The notes: generated by a model not told the origin, from the letters alone. DNA of 64,000 nucleotides from Massilia sp. WG5 (GCF_001412595.2 NZ_CP012640.2:2914001-2978000); one strand, 5' to 3'. Numbered from the stretch's first letter, positions 17,684-26,932 are shown. Numbers and translations: made by a program.

Positions 17684-18586
17684 TTACTTGAGCTTGCCGT
17701 CGCTGGACGGGTACTCGTTCCAGTGCAGTTTCTCGCGCAGGGTGTGGTAGTAGCTCCACCCCTCGGGATGCAGGAAGGTGATGGTGTTGGGCGAACGCGA
17801 GATCATGATCTGGTCGCCGTGCTGCAGGCTCGTGAAAGTCTGCATGTCGAAGTTCACGCTGATGTCGCGGCCATTCATGATCTCGACCACGATCTCGCTG
17901 GTGTCCGGCACCACGATCGGACGGTTCGACAGCGCATGCGGCGCGATCGGCACCAGCACGATGCCGGCCAGGGTCGGATGCAGCAGCGGGCCGCCGGCCG
18001 ACAGCGCGTAGGCGGTCGAACCGGTGGGCGTGGAGACGATCAGGCCGTCCGAACGCTGGTTGTACATGAAGGCGCCGTCCACCGTGACCTTCAGCTCGGC
18101 CATGCCGGCGCCGGAGCCGCGCGCCACCACCACGTCGTTCACCGCCATCGAGCAGTGGATCTCCTTGCCGTCGCGCACCAGGCGCGCTTCCAGCAGGGTG
18201 CGCTCCTCGGCCTTGGACTTGCCGCTGAGGATCTCGGCCAGCGCGGGCAGCATGCGGCCGATCGGGATATCGGTCATGAAGCCGAGGCGGCCCTGGTTGA
18301 TGCCGATGAGCGGCACCTTGTAGCGGGCCAGCTGGCGCGCCACGCCCAGCATGGTGCCGTCGCCGCCGACCACGATGGCGGTGCTGGCCTGTTTGCCGAT
18401 CTCGTCGATCGTCATCGCGGCCACGCCGGCGACCTTGACGTGGCCGGCCGTCTCGAGCTCGAGCACGGGCTGGTAGCCGGCGCCGCGCAGGAAATCGACG
18501 ATGGCTTGCACCGGCTCGTCGATCCCGGCTGTGTTGTGCCGCACGACCAGCGCGATGGTTTGTTGCGGTTCGGGCAAAGCGGACAT
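17684..18586 (-). CDS. nadK: NAD kinase
   Basis: It phosphorylates NAD to NADP. The GGDGTML motif of the NAD kinase/diacylglycerol kinase fold follows AIVVGGDG, and NDVVVARG (the NE/D motif variant) and the [12 protein letters not shown] segment are present. The start at 18586 gives 300 residues beginning [17 protein letters not shown], which fits the family; a more upstream in-frame codon would add 23 unlike residues and overlap the promoter. It is followed by recN. A LexA box lies about 80 bp upstream. Confidence 0.95.
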   Translation of the reverse strand: MSALPEPQQTIALVVRHNTAGIDEPVQAIVDFLRGAGYQPVLELETAGHVKVAGVAAMTIDEIGKQASTAIVVGGDGTMLGVARQLARYKVPLIGINQGRLGFMTDIPIGRMLPALAEILSGKSKAEERTLLEARLVRDGKEIHCSMAVNDVVVARGSGAGMAELKVTVDGAFMYNQRSDGLIVSTPTGSTAYALSAGGPLLHPTLAGIVLVPIAPHALSNRPIVVPDTSEIVVEIMNGRDISVNFDMQTFTSLQHGDQIMISRSPNTITFLHPEGWSYYHTLREKLHWNEYPSSDGKLK

Positions 18587-18645
18587 ACAACTCTCGACGG
18601 CAGGACTAGGGAGACAGAAGATTAACCGATTCGTCCGGCTTCTGC

Positions 18646-18674
18646 TATATCGCAACTCAGCAAATACTGTACAA
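18646..18674 (-). promoter_or_regulatory. Putative sigma-70 promoter of nadK-recN
   Basis: On the minus strand TTGTAC (18669-18674) and GATATA (18646-18651) are 17 bp apart. The -35 hexamer lies inside the LexA box, so LexA binding would exclude RNA polymerase. Confidence 0.5.
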
Positions 18675-18684
18675 ACACACAGTA
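18665..18684. promoter_or_regulatory. LexA box (SOS operator) upstream of nadK-recN
   Basis: TACTGT, eight bases, ACAGTA: a full match to the proteobacterial LexA core CTGT-N8-ACAG with two extra symmetric bases on each side. The same ten flanking bases occur in the box at 47575-47594. It overlaps the -35 box of the promoter driving nadK-recN. Confidence 0.85.
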
Positions 18685-18727
18685 TAGTTGGGCCGACGCC
18701 CTTCCCGCAAGAGACTCGACGGGCCGC

Positions 18728-19702
18728 TCAATGAAGAATACCGAACGCCAGCGCCGCGACGATCGCCAGGCCAACCGTCACCAGGTGCAGCAACATCAGG
18801 AAGATCCAGCGCAGGCCGGTGAGCTTGCGCGAACCACCATACACCCGCCGCATCGCGGTCGGCAAATAAAATGCCAGCCACAGGCCGAGCAGCCATTCGA
18901 CCAGCCCGAAGCCCGACGGCACCAGCAACATCAGGGCCATCGTCAGGAAGGCGAAGCCGTTCGTATGCAGCGCGAACAGCAGATGCTCGCCGTAGCGCCG
19001 CCCCGAGCCGAGGTACAGCACCTTCAGGTAGAAGGCGAAGAGCGGCATCATGAAGAAGATCGCGTAGGGCGCGTAGCCGTAGAATGCGGTGCTCAGCAAC
19101 TTTTTTTGTTCTTCGCCGGGCAGGTCGCCGAAGTGTTCGAGCTTCGCGACCAGGCTGTCGGCCAGGCCCTGGTTGATGCGCCCGACCGCGTCGTGCACTT
19201 CCTTCGTGCCCTTGCGGATTTCACCCGGGCGGTCTTCATTGAGCGGCTTGGCCTGCTTGCCGTGCCGCGCCGGTTCCTCGTCCTCGTCCTGCTGCGCGGC
19301 CGGCGCCGACTGGCTCTGGCCGATCTTGATCTGGTCGTGTCCGTTCTCGTGGATGCTGAGCTTCAGCACCGCGAAAAAGATCAGGCTGAAGCTCAGGTAC
19401 AGCCGCAGCGGCTGGACATAACGCACCCGCCGCCCCTTGATGTATTCGAGGGTCAGGCGCCCCGGCCGGAACAAAAGCAGGCCCAGCGACTTCCAAAGCT
19501 TGCCCTCCAGCGCGACGTAGTGGCCGATGAATTCGTGCAGGAACTCGCGCGTGCTGGGCGGATGCAGCACGGTCTCCTGGCCGCATGCGTGGCAAAAGTT
19601 CCCGGACACGTTGACGCCGCAGTTCGGGCAGTCGGTGGCGGCATGATGGAGGATGGCTTCAGAATTCACGGCAATTCCCTGCATTGGCACAGAAACCAGC
19701 AT
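18728..19702 (-). CDS. DUF3667-type membrane protein with N-terminal zinc ribbon
   Basis: The protein (324 aa from the first ATG) begins with a Cys4 zinc ribbon (CPNCGVNVSGNFCHACGQ, about residues 25-42). It goes on with STREFLHEFIGHYVALEGKLWKSL and FRPGRLTLEYIKGRR, the conserved core of DUF3667. Four or more membrane helices follow in two groups, separated by a charged, probably cytoplasmic segment (residues about 130-200). Function is unknown. The start is uncertain: ATG at 19702 or 19684, or a GTG at about 19669 preceded by AGGGAATTGCC. It stands alone, upstream of the nadK operon. Confidence 0.8.
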   Translation of the reverse strand: MLVSVPMQGIAVNSEAILHHAATDCPNCGVNVSGNFCHACGQETVLHPPSTREFLHEFIGHYVALEGKLWKSLGLLLFRPGRLTLEYIKGRRVRYVQPLRLYLSFSLIFFAVLKLSIHENGHDQIKIGQSQSAPAAQQDEDEEPARHGKQAKPLNEDRPGEIRKGTKEVHDAVGRINQGLADSLVAKLEHFGDLPGEEQKKLLSTAFYGYAPYAIFFMMPLFAFYLKVLYLGSGRRYGEHLLFALHTNGFAFLTMALMLLVPSGFGLVEWLLGLWLAFYLPTAMRRVYGGSRKLTGLRWIFLMLLHLVTVGLAIVAALAFGILH

Positions 19703-19804
19703 GTTAAACAGTTAATTTCAAAAAAGCATCATCCAATTGCGCGACCCACTTCAGTGCTGCGCGTTAGGATTTAAGCAATTTGAGCAATGCCTGAGGAGAA
19801 TGCC

Positions 19805-20128
19805 ATGGTGGAAGAAGCCAAAGACCGCGTCGTCAACACCGACCGCAAGATCGAGGAGCAGGACTACAAGCGCGAGCCGCACGAGCGCGACGAATCGCCG
19901 GACGGCCAGGGCGTCAAGCCGCGCGGGATCATGAAACAGGCAGCCTCCGACCTGGAGCAGGGCCTGGTCGATACCGAAAACTACGAAGGCCGCGGCACGC
20001 CCGGGATCGAACAGGCGGTCGAGCCGAAGCCGGGCGCCACCGGCCAGGCCGTTCCGCAACCGGATCGCCATCGCGACATGCGCGACCACGATTCCGTGGC
20101 GCCTGTCGACGGCGGAAAGAACCGATGA
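19805..20128 (+). CDS. Hydrophilic, probably disordered small protein (107 aa)
   Basis: I do not recognise this protein. It is almost free of hydrophobic stretches and rich in Asp, Glu, Lys, Arg, Pro and Gly, which suggests intrinsic disorder, as in stress-protective hydrophilins. The start at 19805 ([10 protein letters not shown]) was chosen because GAGGAG lies 6 nt upstream; an ATG 18 bp earlier lacks this. Its TGA overlaps the ATG of the next gene (ATGA at 20125), so translation of the two is coupled. Confidence 0.7.
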   Translation: MVEEAKDRVVNTDRKIEEQDYKREPHERDESPDGQGVKPRGIMKQAASDLEQGLVDTENYEGRGTPGIEQAVEPKPGATGQAVPQPDRHRDMRDHDSVAPVDGGKNR

Positions 20129-21465
20129 GCAGGCGTGGCCTGCCGATCGTTCTGCTGGTTGCCGCAAGCCTCAGCGCATGCGCCGGGCCGGGTCTTTCGC
20201 AGCAGGCGCTTTCGCAGCAGGCCGCGACCGGCTACCTGCCCGGCTTCGGTCCGAATCCGGCGCTGCCGGCCCCTGAACATTCCCTGATCCCGACGCTGAA
20301 CATCGCGCCGGCCGAGCCCTGGCCGCAGGGCACGCATCCGACACCCGCCGCCGGGCTGGCGGCCACCGCCTACGCCAGCGGCCTGGAGCATCCGCGCTGG
20401 CTGTACGTGCTGCCGAACGGCGACGTGCTCGTCGCGGAAAGCAACAAGCCGGTCAATGCGCCGAAGGAAAAAGGCATTCGCGCCAAGGTCCAGGGCATCG
20501 AGCAGAAGCGCGCCGGCGCGGGCGTCGAGTCGCCCAACAAGATCGTCCTGCTGCGCGGCGTGAAGGCCGACGGGACTGCGGAAATGAAAACCTTGTTTGC
20601 GCAGGACCTGAATTCGCCCTTCGGCATGGCCCTGGTCGGCAATGCGCTGTACATCGCGAACGCCGACGCGCTGTGGCGATTCCCGTACAAGACCGGCGAC
20701 ACCGCCCTCGGCGGACAGGGGACGAAGGTGCTGGACCTGCCGGCCGGGATCAATCACCACTGGACCAAGAACGTCGTCGCCTCCCCCGACGGCAAGAAGC
20801 TGTACATCACCGTCGGCTCGAACAGCAACGCGGCCGAGAACGGCATGGACATCGAGCAGGGCCGCGCCGCGATCTGGGAATATGACATCGCCAGCGGCGG
20901 GCATCGCATCTATGCGTCCGGCCTGCGCAACCCGAACGGCCTGGATTTCCAGCCGCAAACCAAGGCCCTGTGGACCGCCGTCAACGAACGCGACGAGCTG
21001 GGCAATGACCTGGTGCCGGACTATATGACGGCGGTGAAGGACGGCGCCTTCTACGGCTGGCCCTACAGCTATTACGGCCAGCACGTCGACACCCGCGTCG
21101 AGCCGCAAAAACCGGCGCTGGTCGCCACGGCGATCCCGCCCGACTATGCGCTGGGCGCGCACACGGCCTCGCTGGGCCTGGCCTTCTACGATGCCAGGCT
21201 GCTGCCGCAATTCAGGAACGGCGCGCTGATCGGCCAGCACGGCTCGTGGAACCGCAAGCCGCATTCGGGCTACAAACTGGTCTACGTGCCCTTCACCGAC
21301 GGCAAGCCGAGCGGCCCGCCGCAGGACGTGCTGACCGGCTTCCTGAGCCGCGACGGCAAGGCCTACGGGCGCCCGGTCGGTGTCGCGGTCGACAGGCAGG
21401 GCGCCATCCTGCTGGCGGATGACGTCGGCAATATCGTCTGGCGGATCACGCCGGCGGCAAAGTAA
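20125..21465 (+). CDS. PQQ-dependent sugar dehydrogenase / sorbosone dehydrogenase-like lipoprotein
   Basis: A six-bladed beta-propeller protein of the soluble glucose/sorbosone dehydrogenase family. It has a lipoprotein signal peptide ending LSAC (Cys19), so it is membrane-anchored in the periplasm. Family features are [40 protein letters not shown], and [14 protein letters not shown] near the cofactor site, then the C-terminal [14 protein letters not shown] and [19 protein letters not shown]. Whether it really binds PQQ cannot be judged. It is translationally coupled to the preceding hydrophilic protein and followed 20 bp later by an OsmC gene. Confidence 0.85.
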   Translation: MSRRGLPIVLLVAASLSACAGPGLSQQALSQQAATGYLPGFGPNPALPAPEHSLIPTLNIAPAEPWPQGTHPTPAAGLAATAYASGLEHPRWLYVLPNGDVLVAESNKPVNAPKEKGIRAKVQGIEQKRAGAGVESPNKIVLLRGVKADGTAEMKTLFAQDLNSPFGMALVGNALYIANADALWRFPYKTGDTALGGQGTKVLDLPAGINHHWTKNVVASPDGKKLYITVGSNSNAAENGMDIEQGRAAIWEYDIASGGHRIYASGLRNPNGLDFQPQTKALWTAVNERDELGNDLVPDYMTAVKDGAFYGWPYSYYGQHVDTRVEPQKPALVATAIPPDYALGAHTASLGLAFYDARLLPQFRNGALIGQHGSWNRKPHSGYKLVYVPFTDGKPSGPPQDVLTGFLSRDGKAYGRPVGVAVDRQGAILLADDVGNIVWRITPAAK

Positions 21466-21485
21466 TCACTCACGAGGAGAACATC

Positions 21486-21914
21486 ATGATCAAGCGTAAG
21501 GGAAGCGCCGTCTGGAGCGGCGGCCTGAAAGACGGCAAGGGCACGGTCTCGACCCAGAGCGGCGTGCTGAACCAGAGCCAGTACGGCTTCAACACCCGCT
21601 TCGAGGACGGCGCCGGCACCAATCCGGAAGAGCTGCTCGCGGCGGCCCACGCCGGCTGTTTCACGATGGCGCTGTCGGCCCAGCTCGGCGAAGCCGGCAT
21701 GACCGCGCAAAAGCTGGAAACCACGGCCACCGTTTCGCTCGACAAGGTCGACGGCGGCTTCGCGATCCCGGCCGTCCACCTCGAGCTGGTCGCCACCATC
21801 CCGGGCGCCGACGAACAGGCCTTCCAGGAAGCGGCGCGCAAGGCCAAGGAAGGCTGCCCGGTTTCTAAACTGTTCAACGCCAACATCACGCTCGACGCCA
21901 AGCTGCAGGCCTGA
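21486..21914 (+). CDS. osmC: OsmC/Ohr-family peroxiredoxin (OsmC subfamily)
   Basis: A thiol peroxidase that reduces organic hydroperoxides. The 142-residue length, N-terminal GSAVWSGGLKDGKGTVST and the two reactive cysteines in HAGCFTMAL and EGCPVSKLF are those of OsmC. The start follows ACGAGGAGAACATC, a strong ribosome binding site. It is third in the run with the hydrophilic protein and the sugar dehydrogenase, which hints at a stress-response operon. A hairpin repeat follows the stop codon. Confidence 0.93.
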   Translation: MIKRKGSAVWSGGLKDGKGTVSTQSGVLNQSQYGFNTRFEDGAGTNPEELLAAAHAGCFTMALSAQLGEAGMTAQKLETTATVSLDKVDGGFAIPAVHLELVATIPGADEQAFQEAARKAKEGCPVSKLFNANITLDAKLQA

Positions 21915-21919
21915 CCCGC

Positions 21920-21964
21920 AGGATGGGCATTTCAGGCCACCTGCCTGGAATGCCCCACCCTACG
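21920..21964. repeat. Imperfect inverted repeat after osmC, family of CCCCACCCTAC hairpins
   Basis: GGGCATTTCAGG (21925-21936) and CCTGGAATGCCC (21944-21955) pair with one mismatch; the right flank reads CACCCTAC. This flank is shared with the larger palindrome at 54700-54746, so the two look like members of one dispersed hairpin family. It may act as a transcript 3' end, but there is no T run. Confidence 0.55.
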
Positions 21965-22037
21965 TCGGCGGTGCCAGCAAAGATTCGCCCGAGCGCATAA
22001 AATCCCCGCTTTACGTTCACCTATCACAGGAACAAGA

Positions 22038-22451
22038 ATGCGCATCCTGCACACCATGTTACGCGTCGGCGACCTGCAGCGCTCCATCGACTTTTACACC
22101 ACCGTGCTCGGCATGAAACTGCTGCGCACCAGCGAGAACCCGGAATACAAGTACACCCTGGCCTTCGTCGGCTACGGCAACAACCCGGACCACGCAGAAC
22201 TCGAGCTGACCTACAACTGGGGCACCGACAAGTACGAGATGGGCACGGCCTATGGCCATATCGCGATCTCGACCGAAGACATCTATAAAACCTGCGACCA
22301 GGTGCGCGCAGCCGGCGGCAACATCACCCGCGAGCCGGGCCCGGTCAAGGGCGGCAGCACCGTGATCGCCTTCATCACCGATCCGGACGGCTACAAGGTC
22401 GAGCTGATCGAACGCGCCGACAATGCGGGCGGTGGCGGCCTGAGCAACTAA
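22038..22451 (+). CDS. gloA: Lactoylglutathione lyase (glyoxalase I)
   Basis: It isomerises the hemithioacetal of methylglyoxal and glutathione to S-lactoylglutathione. Metal ligands of the GloA fold are visible: His5 in RILHTMLRV, Glu in [10 protein letters not shown], His in YGHIAIST, and Glu in YKVELIE. The length (137 aa) is typical of the Ni-dependent bacterial type. It ends inside a 10-bp tandem repeat, so its last two codons and stop are the first repeat unit. The start follows CAGGAACAAGA. Confidence 0.95.
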   Translation: MRILHTMLRVGDLQRSIDFYTTVLGMKLLRTSENPEYKYTLAFVGYGNNPDHAELELTYNWGTDKYEMGTAYGHIAISTEDIYKTCDQVRAAGGNITREPGPVKGGSTVIAFITDPDGYKVELIERADNAGGGGLSN

Positions 22452-22491
22452 GAGCAACTTAGAGCAACTTAGAGCAACCAAGAGCGGCTAA
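22442..22491. repeat. 10-bp tandem repeat overlapping the gloA stop codon
   Basis: Four units of GAGCAACTTA-type sequence (GAGCAACTAA, GAGCAACTTA twice, GAGCAACCAA) followed by a degenerate fifth unit (GAGCGGCTAA). The first unit encodes the end of GloA and its TAA. The units carry the same codons and stop, so the array looks like slippage of the gene end. Confidence 0.85.
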
Positions 22492-22571
22492 ATCGGCCGG
22501 GGCCGGCAAGCTTTTGCCGACCCTGCTACAATTTCCGCGCCTGTCCAAGCAGGCAAACAATTCAATTAAAT

Positions 22572-22707
<136 letters not shown>

Positions 22708-22803
22708 GCGTTATTACGTGTCCTGCCGCCGTACTGGCATGCAGCGCCGCGCCGTTTCGCTTTGCCCTGATGCGTTCCTTTACCTTTTGCAAGGAGCGTC
22801 TCA

Positions 22804-23472
22804 ATGACCAGCAACACCATCATCAACACCTTCACGCTCGACAGCGAGGACCTGGAAGGCCGCATCGCCGCCGCCCTCGAGGCCACGCGTCGCGGCATTC
22901 CCGTGATCCTGCTCGACGACTTCGACCGCGAGAACGAGGCCGACCTGATCGTCGCCGCCGAAAAGCTCACGGTGGAAACCATGGCCGTGATGATCCGCGA
23001 ATGCAGCGGCATCGTTTGCCTGTGCCTGTCCGACAGCAAAGTACGCGCGCTCGAGCTGCCGCCGATGGCGCCGGAAAACGGCAGCCGCTACGGCACCCCG
23101 TTCACCGTCTCGATCGAGGCGCGCGAGGGCGTCACCACCGGCGTCTCGGCCCAGGACCGGGTGACCACGATCCGCGCCGCCATCGCCCCGGATGCGAAAC
23201 CCGGCGACCTCGTGCGCCCGGGCCACGTGTTCCCGCTGCGCGCCAACCCGGCGGGCGTGCTGGGCCGCAAAGGTCATACCGAAGGCTCGGTCGACCTGGC
23301 CATCCTGGCCGGCCTGCAGCCGTCCGCCGTGCTGTGCGAGCTGATGAACGAAGACGGCACCATGATGCGCGGCGCGGCGATCGAACGCTTTGCGCGCGAG
23401 CGCGGCTATCCGATCCTGACGATTGCCGAGCTGATCGAATGGCGCACGCGGGTGGAGCAGAAGGCCGCTTAG
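22804..23472 (+). CDS. ribB: 3,4-dihydroxy-2-butanone 4-phosphate synthase
   Basis: It converts ribulose 5-phosphate to the four-carbon precursor of riboflavin. The metal and substrate motifs [40 protein letters not shown] and [10 protein letters not shown] are all present. The length (222 aa) shows a stand-alone enzyme without the GTP cyclohydrolase II domain of RibBA fusions. AAGGAGCGTCTCA precedes the ATG. It is controlled by the FMN riboswitch just upstream and ends at an inverted repeat and a bidirectional terminator. Confidence 0.97.
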   Translation: MTSNTIINTFTLDSEDLEGRIAAALEATRRGIPVILLDDFDRENEADLIVAAEKLTVETMAVMIRECSGIVCLCLSDSKVRALELPPMAPENGSRYGTPFTVSIEAREGVTTGVSAQDRVTTIRAAIAPDAKPGDLVRPGHVFPLRANPAGVLGRKGHTEGSVDLAILAGLQPSAVLCELMNEDGTMMRGAAIERFARERGYPILTIAELIEWRTRVEQKAA

Positions 23473-23480
23473 TAAAACCT

Positions 23481-23548
23481 GGATTCCCGCCTGCGCGGGG
23501 ACGACGGTATCAAGCGCTGACACGTCGTTCCCGCCCAGGCGGGAATCC
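23481..23548. repeat. REP-like inverted repeat (two 26-bp arms)
   Basis: The left arm 23481-23506 begins GGATTCCCGCCTG and ends GGGGACGACG. The right arm 23523-23548 is its reverse complement with about two mismatches, across a 16-bp spacer. A third copy of the arm lies at 15947-15973. It sits directly after the ribB stop codon. Confidence 0.8.
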
Positions 23549-23575
23549 CAGTTCGTCGCCAACTGCTACGGCAAC

Positions 23576-23602
23576 AAAAAACGGCGCCGCAGCGCCGTTT
23601 TT
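23576..23602. terminator. Bidirectional rho-independent terminator between ribB and tolC
   Basis: AAAAA, ACGGCGC, CGCA, GCGCCGT, TTTT: a 7-bp GC stem with a 4-nt loop, an A run on the left and a T run on the right. It can therefore end both the rightward ribB transcript and the leftward tolC transcript. Confidence 0.8.
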
Positions 23603-23620
23603 CGTTCAAGCCATCAAGCC

Positions 23621-24982
23621 TTACGGCTGCGACAGCAGCGCATTGATCGGCTGCAGGTCTTCCTCGCGCAGCGAGCCGGCGGCCGCCTTCAGCTTCAGGC
23701 CGGCCAGGATGGTGTTGTAGCGCGCCTTGGCCAGGTCGGTGCGGGTCTGGTACAGCTGGCGCTGGGCGTTCAGCACGTCGATGTTGATACGCACGCCGAC
23801 CTGGTAACCCAGCTTGTTCGATTCCAGCGCCGAGTTGCTCGACACTTCGGCCGCTTCCAGCGCCTTCACCTGGGCCAGGCCCGAGTTCACGCCGAGGAAG
23901 GACTGGCGCGCCAGCAGCGCGGCGTTGCGGCGATTCGCTTCCAGGTCATTGCGCGCCTTGTCTTCCAGGGCGATCGATTCGCGCACGCGGCTGGTGACGG
24001 CGAAGCCGCTGAAGATCGGGATGGTGTAGGACACGCCGATCGCGTTGTTGGTGGTGCGGCCCGACTGGTTGGTCTGGCCGCTCAGGTTGGTGTGCTGCGA
24101 GCTCGCTACCAGGTCCAGGGTCGGATAGTGGCCGGCGCGGTTCCTCGAGATGTCGCGCTTGGCCGATTCCAGCTGCAGCTGGGCCACCGACACGGCGTAG
24201 TTCTGGTTCTCGGCGGCCGAGACCCACTGGTCGACGTTGATCGGTTGCGGCGCGGTCAGGTTGACGCCGGTGCGCAGGGTCGCCAACGCGCTGGGAGGCG
24301 TGCCGATGATGGCCTGCAGCGCGGTCTTCTTGGTCTCCAGGTCGTTGACCGCGGCGATCTCCTGCGAAATCACCAGGTCGTAGGCGGCCTGGGCTTCGTG
24401 GGTGTCGGTGATGGTCTGGGTGCCGACTTCGAAGTTGCGCTTTGCCGAGGCCAGCTGCTCGGTCACGGCTTCCTTCTGGGCGCGGGTCGAGGCCAGGGTG
24501 TCCTGGGCCGCCAGCACGTCGAAGTAGGCCTGGGCCACGCGGGTGATCAGGTCCTGCTGTGCCTGGGCGAACTGGGCTTCCGAGATCGCCTGCTGCAGCT
24601 TGCTCTGCTGGTAGGTTTCCCAGCGGTCCCAGCGGAACAGCGGCTGCGCCAGCTGGACCGTGTACTGCTTCTGGGTCGTGGTGGCCGAGCCGCCTTGCAC
24701 GATCTGGGTGACGCCGTCCTGGTCGGTGATGCGGGTTCCCTCGTTCCACGGCGTACTTTCGCCCTTGGCGCGGGTCACGTTACCGGTGACGCCGACGGTC
24801 GGCAGCAACCCCGCACGCCCCTGGGGGACGCGTTCCCGCCCCGCAGCCGCGGACGCGCGCGCACTCGCATAGGTGGCGTCGTTCGCCAGCGCCTGCTGGT
24901 ACACCTGGAGCAGATCGGCTGCCTGGGCGTTGAGCGAGAAGAACGCGCCGGCCAGCAGCACGGCGATGAGGGGTTTCTGCAT
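23621..24982 (-). CDS. tolC: TolC-family outer-membrane efflux channel
   Basis: The 453-residue product is the outer-membrane exit duct for RND, MFS and type I export pumps. It has a signal peptide (MQKPLIAVLLAGAFFSLNAQA), then DLLQVYQQALANDATY, the usual TolC start, and two long helical repeats. A VSYTIPIFSGF segment marks the second barrel strand region. The start at 24982 was chosen because GGAG lies 6 nt upstream and the signal peptide begins there; in-frame ATGs slightly upstream are less likely. It follows the rhodanese gene, 52 bp downstream. Confidence 0.93.
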   Translation of the reverse strand: MQKPLIAVLLAGAFFSLNAQAADLLQVYQQALANDATYASARASAAAGRERVPQGRAGLLPTVGVTGNVTRAKGESTPWNEGTRITDQDGVTQIVQGGSATTTQKQYTVQLAQPLFRWDRWETYQQSKLQQAISEAQFAQAQQDLITRVAQAYFDVLAAQDTLASTRAQKEAVTEQLASAKRNFEVGTQTITDTHEAQAAYDLVISQEIAAVNDLETKKTALQAIIGTPPSALATLRTGVNLTAPQPINVDQWVSAAENQNYAVSVAQLQLESAKRDISRNRAGHYPTLDLVASSQHTNLSGQTNQSGRTTNNAIGVSYTIPIFSGFAVTSRVRESIALEDKARNDLEANRRNAALLARQSFLGVNSGLAQVKALEAAEVSSNSALESNKLGYQVGVRINIDVLNAQRQLYQTRTDLAKARYNTILAGLKLKAAAGSLREEDLQPINALLSQP

Positions 24983-25034
24983 TACTTTCTCCATCGGAGT
25001 CATCAATAGTCAAAGGACACAGGCCGCCGATGCG

Positions 25035-25358
25035 TCAGTACTTCGGCATCGATGGATCGACCTGCACGGCCCAGGCGTGTATGCCGCCTGTCAAATTCGT
25101 AATCTTTTCAAATCCGTTACGTTCCAGGAAAGCCGCCACCTGCATGCTGCGCGCGCCGTGGTGGCACACGCAGACGATCTCCTGGTCATCCTCGAGCTCG
25201 CCAACGCGGATCGGGATCAGGTTCATCGGGATCTGGGTCGAGCCCGCGATGTTGCAGGTCTCGAATTCCCAGTTTTCCCGCACGTCGAGCAGCAGCGGTT
25301 TCGGACGCGACGGGTCGGCCAGCCAGGCGGCCAACTCGGGAGCGGTAATGTGCTGCAT
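25035..25358 (-). CDS. Single-domain rhodanese-like protein
   Basis: A 107-residue sulphurtransferase domain. The active-site loop is CHHGARS with catalytic Cys65, after a second cysteine at 63. The CH2A motif DVRENWEF and the C-terminal NLTGGIHAWA are also present. It lies between pcm (16 bp upstream) and tolC, an arrangement often seen in betaproteobacteria, and is probably co-transcribed with both. The sulphur donor and acceptor are unknown. Confidence 0.9.
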   Translation of the reverse strand: MQHITAPELAAWLADPSRPKPLLLDVRENWEFETCNIAGSTQIPMNLIPIRVGELEDDQEIVCVCHHGARSMQVAAFLERNGFEKITNLTGGIHAWAVQVDPSMPKY

Positions 25359-25374
25359 CGTCTGCCTCTTTCCT

Positions 25375-26028
25375 TCAGAACTCGAAGTGCGACACTGCCG
25401 GCGCGCCGCTCAGGTACTTCACATTGGTTTCGAACACTTTCACGGTGCTCCAGCTGGACTCGCCGGTGCGGGTCACGATGCAGAATTCCATGCTGGGAGG
25501 CTCGCCGACGATGGCGGCGATGCGGCCGCCCACCTTCACCTGCTGCAGGAAGGCTTCCGGCAGCACTTCCAGCGCGCCCGAGATCACGATCACGTCGTAC
25601 GGCGCGCCCTTGTCCCAGCCTGCGGCGCCATTGCCCAGTTCCACGGACACGTTGCCGATGCCGGCCTTGGCCAAGTTCTTCTCGGCCAGTTCCTTGATTG
25701 CCGGATTCACTTCCACGGTGGTGACCTTGGCCGCGCGGTGCGCCATCAGGGCCGCCATATACCCCGAGCCGGTGCCGATTTCGAGCACGGTCTCATGCTT
25801 CTTCAGGCCGATCTCCTGCAGGACGCGCGCTTCGATCTTCGGCGCCAGCATCGCCTCGCCGCCCGGCAGCGGGATCTCGACGTCGGCAAAGGCCAGGTTC
25901 TGGTATGCGGCCGGCACGAACTGTTCGCGCTTGACCACGTGCAGCAGGTCGAGGATGTCGGTGTCCAGCACGTTCCAGGGGCGGATCTGCTGTTCGATCA
26001 TGTTGAAGCGGGCTTGTTCGATATTCAT
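25375..26028 (-). CDS. pcm: Protein-L-isoaspartate O-methyltransferase
   Basis: It methylates L-isoaspartyl residues in aged proteins so that they can be restored. SAM-binding motif I is VLEIGTGSGYMAALMA, and the family N-terminus MIEQQIRPWNVLDTDILDLL is clear. The length (217 aa) is normal. Some homologues in this position lack activity, and the catalytic serine region is less clear here, so the call is for the family. It is the first gene of the pcm-rhodanese-tolC run and lies 161 bp downstream of a TetR gene on the same strand. Confidence 0.9.
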   Translation of the reverse strand: MNIEQARFNMIEQQIRPWNVLDTDILDLLHVVKREQFVPAAYQNLAFADVEIPLPGGEAMLAPKIEARVLQEIGLKKHETVLEIGTGSGYMAALMAHRAAKVTTVEVNPAIKELAEKNLAKAGIGNVSVELGNGAAGWDKGAPYDVIVISGALEVLPEAFLQQVKVGGRIAAIVGEPPSMEFCIVTRTGESSWSTVKVFETNVKYLSGAPAVSHFEF

Positions 26029-26189
26029 CTAGGTACTCGGCGGAAAAAGAAATAATCCGATATTTTATCGTTGAACGGCCTCGGGAACACATCTTAGCGA
26101 TATGGCGCCCAAGACCACGGGAAATTGCGACAGTCTGCAGTTTAAAGGGGATGAACGCCGGAAAATGGCGTCCTGACGCGACAAGTCAC

Positions 26190-26831
26190 TCACGCGGCGC
26201 GCGGCAGCAGGCCGTTCAGCGCCATGTCGAGGAAGGTGTCGAGGAAGGCTTGCGGATCCAGTTCCGCACGCGGGCAAGGGCCGACCGAGTGCTTCCAGGT
26301 GATCAGCATGAGCATGGGTGCAATCAGCACCTGGGTCATCAGGTTGACGTCCAGCGGACGGAATTCGCCGCGCTCGATGCCTCGCTCGAGCATGCCGGCC
26401 ATGGTCCTGGTGCCGCGGTTGATGACTTCTTCCTGGTAGAACCTGGCCAGTTCCGGGAAATTGTCGGCCTCGGCGGTGACGAGCTTGATGATGCCGGAGG
26501 CCTTGGTGGCGCCCAGGCGCTGCCACCAGGAATGGATCAGGTGGCGCAGCAGGTCGGCGCTGTGGCCCTCGAATTCGGCGACCGAGACTTCGGCCTCGCC
26601 GATGACGGGCACGATGCTGCTGCGGACCACGGCCTTGAACAGCTCTTCCTTGTTCTCGTAGTACAGGTAGAGCGTGCCTTTAGAGACCCCGGCACGGCGC
26701 GCGACGTCTTCCAGGCGTGTGGCGGCGTAGCCACGTTCGACGAACAGGTCGATGGCTGCCTCCAGCAACTCCTGGGGCCGTGCGTCCTTACGGCGCTCCC
26801 AGCGTGGCTTGGCTTCGAATGGGCATGGCAT
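26190..26831 (-). CDS. TetR/AcrR-family transcriptional regulator
   Basis: The N-terminal DNA-binding domain covers residues about 12-60, with the helix-turn-helix RLEDVARRAGVSKGTLYLYY and the following NKEELFKAVV. The C-terminal ligand domain is all helical and unrecognised. The ATG at 26831 (213 aa) was preferred over a TTG 15 bp upstream. The downstream pcm-rhodanese-tolC genes are plausible targets given TolC, but there is no direct evidence. A short palindrome lies in its own leader. Confidence 0.88.
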   Translation of the reverse strand: MPCPFEAKPRWERRKDARPQELLEAAIDLFVERGYAATRLEDVARRAGVSKGTLYLYYENKEELFKAVVRSSIVPVIGEAEVSVAEFEGHSADLLRHLIHSWWQRLGATKASGIIKLVTAEADNFPELARFYQEEVINRGTRTMAGMLERGIERGEFRPLDVNLMTQVLIAPMLMLITWKHSVGPCPRAELDPQAFLDTFLDMALNGLLPRAA

Positions 26832-26843
26832 GCTTCTGTCCGA

Positions 26844-26856
26844 CAACTAACTGTTG
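26844..26856. promoter_or_regulatory. Possible TetR operator in the tetR leader
   Basis: CAACTAACTGTTG has inverted CAAC/GTTG ends and lies 12 bp ahead of the tetR start codon. It also faces the divergent cysteine-cluster gene at 26933. This is a short site and could be chance. Confidence 0.25.
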
Positions 26857-26932
26857 AGTCAGGAAATATAGACCCGGGCCTTGGGCCAGTCAAGCTTGGC
26901 GGGTAGTATACTGGCCTGCTGCCAACACCCGT

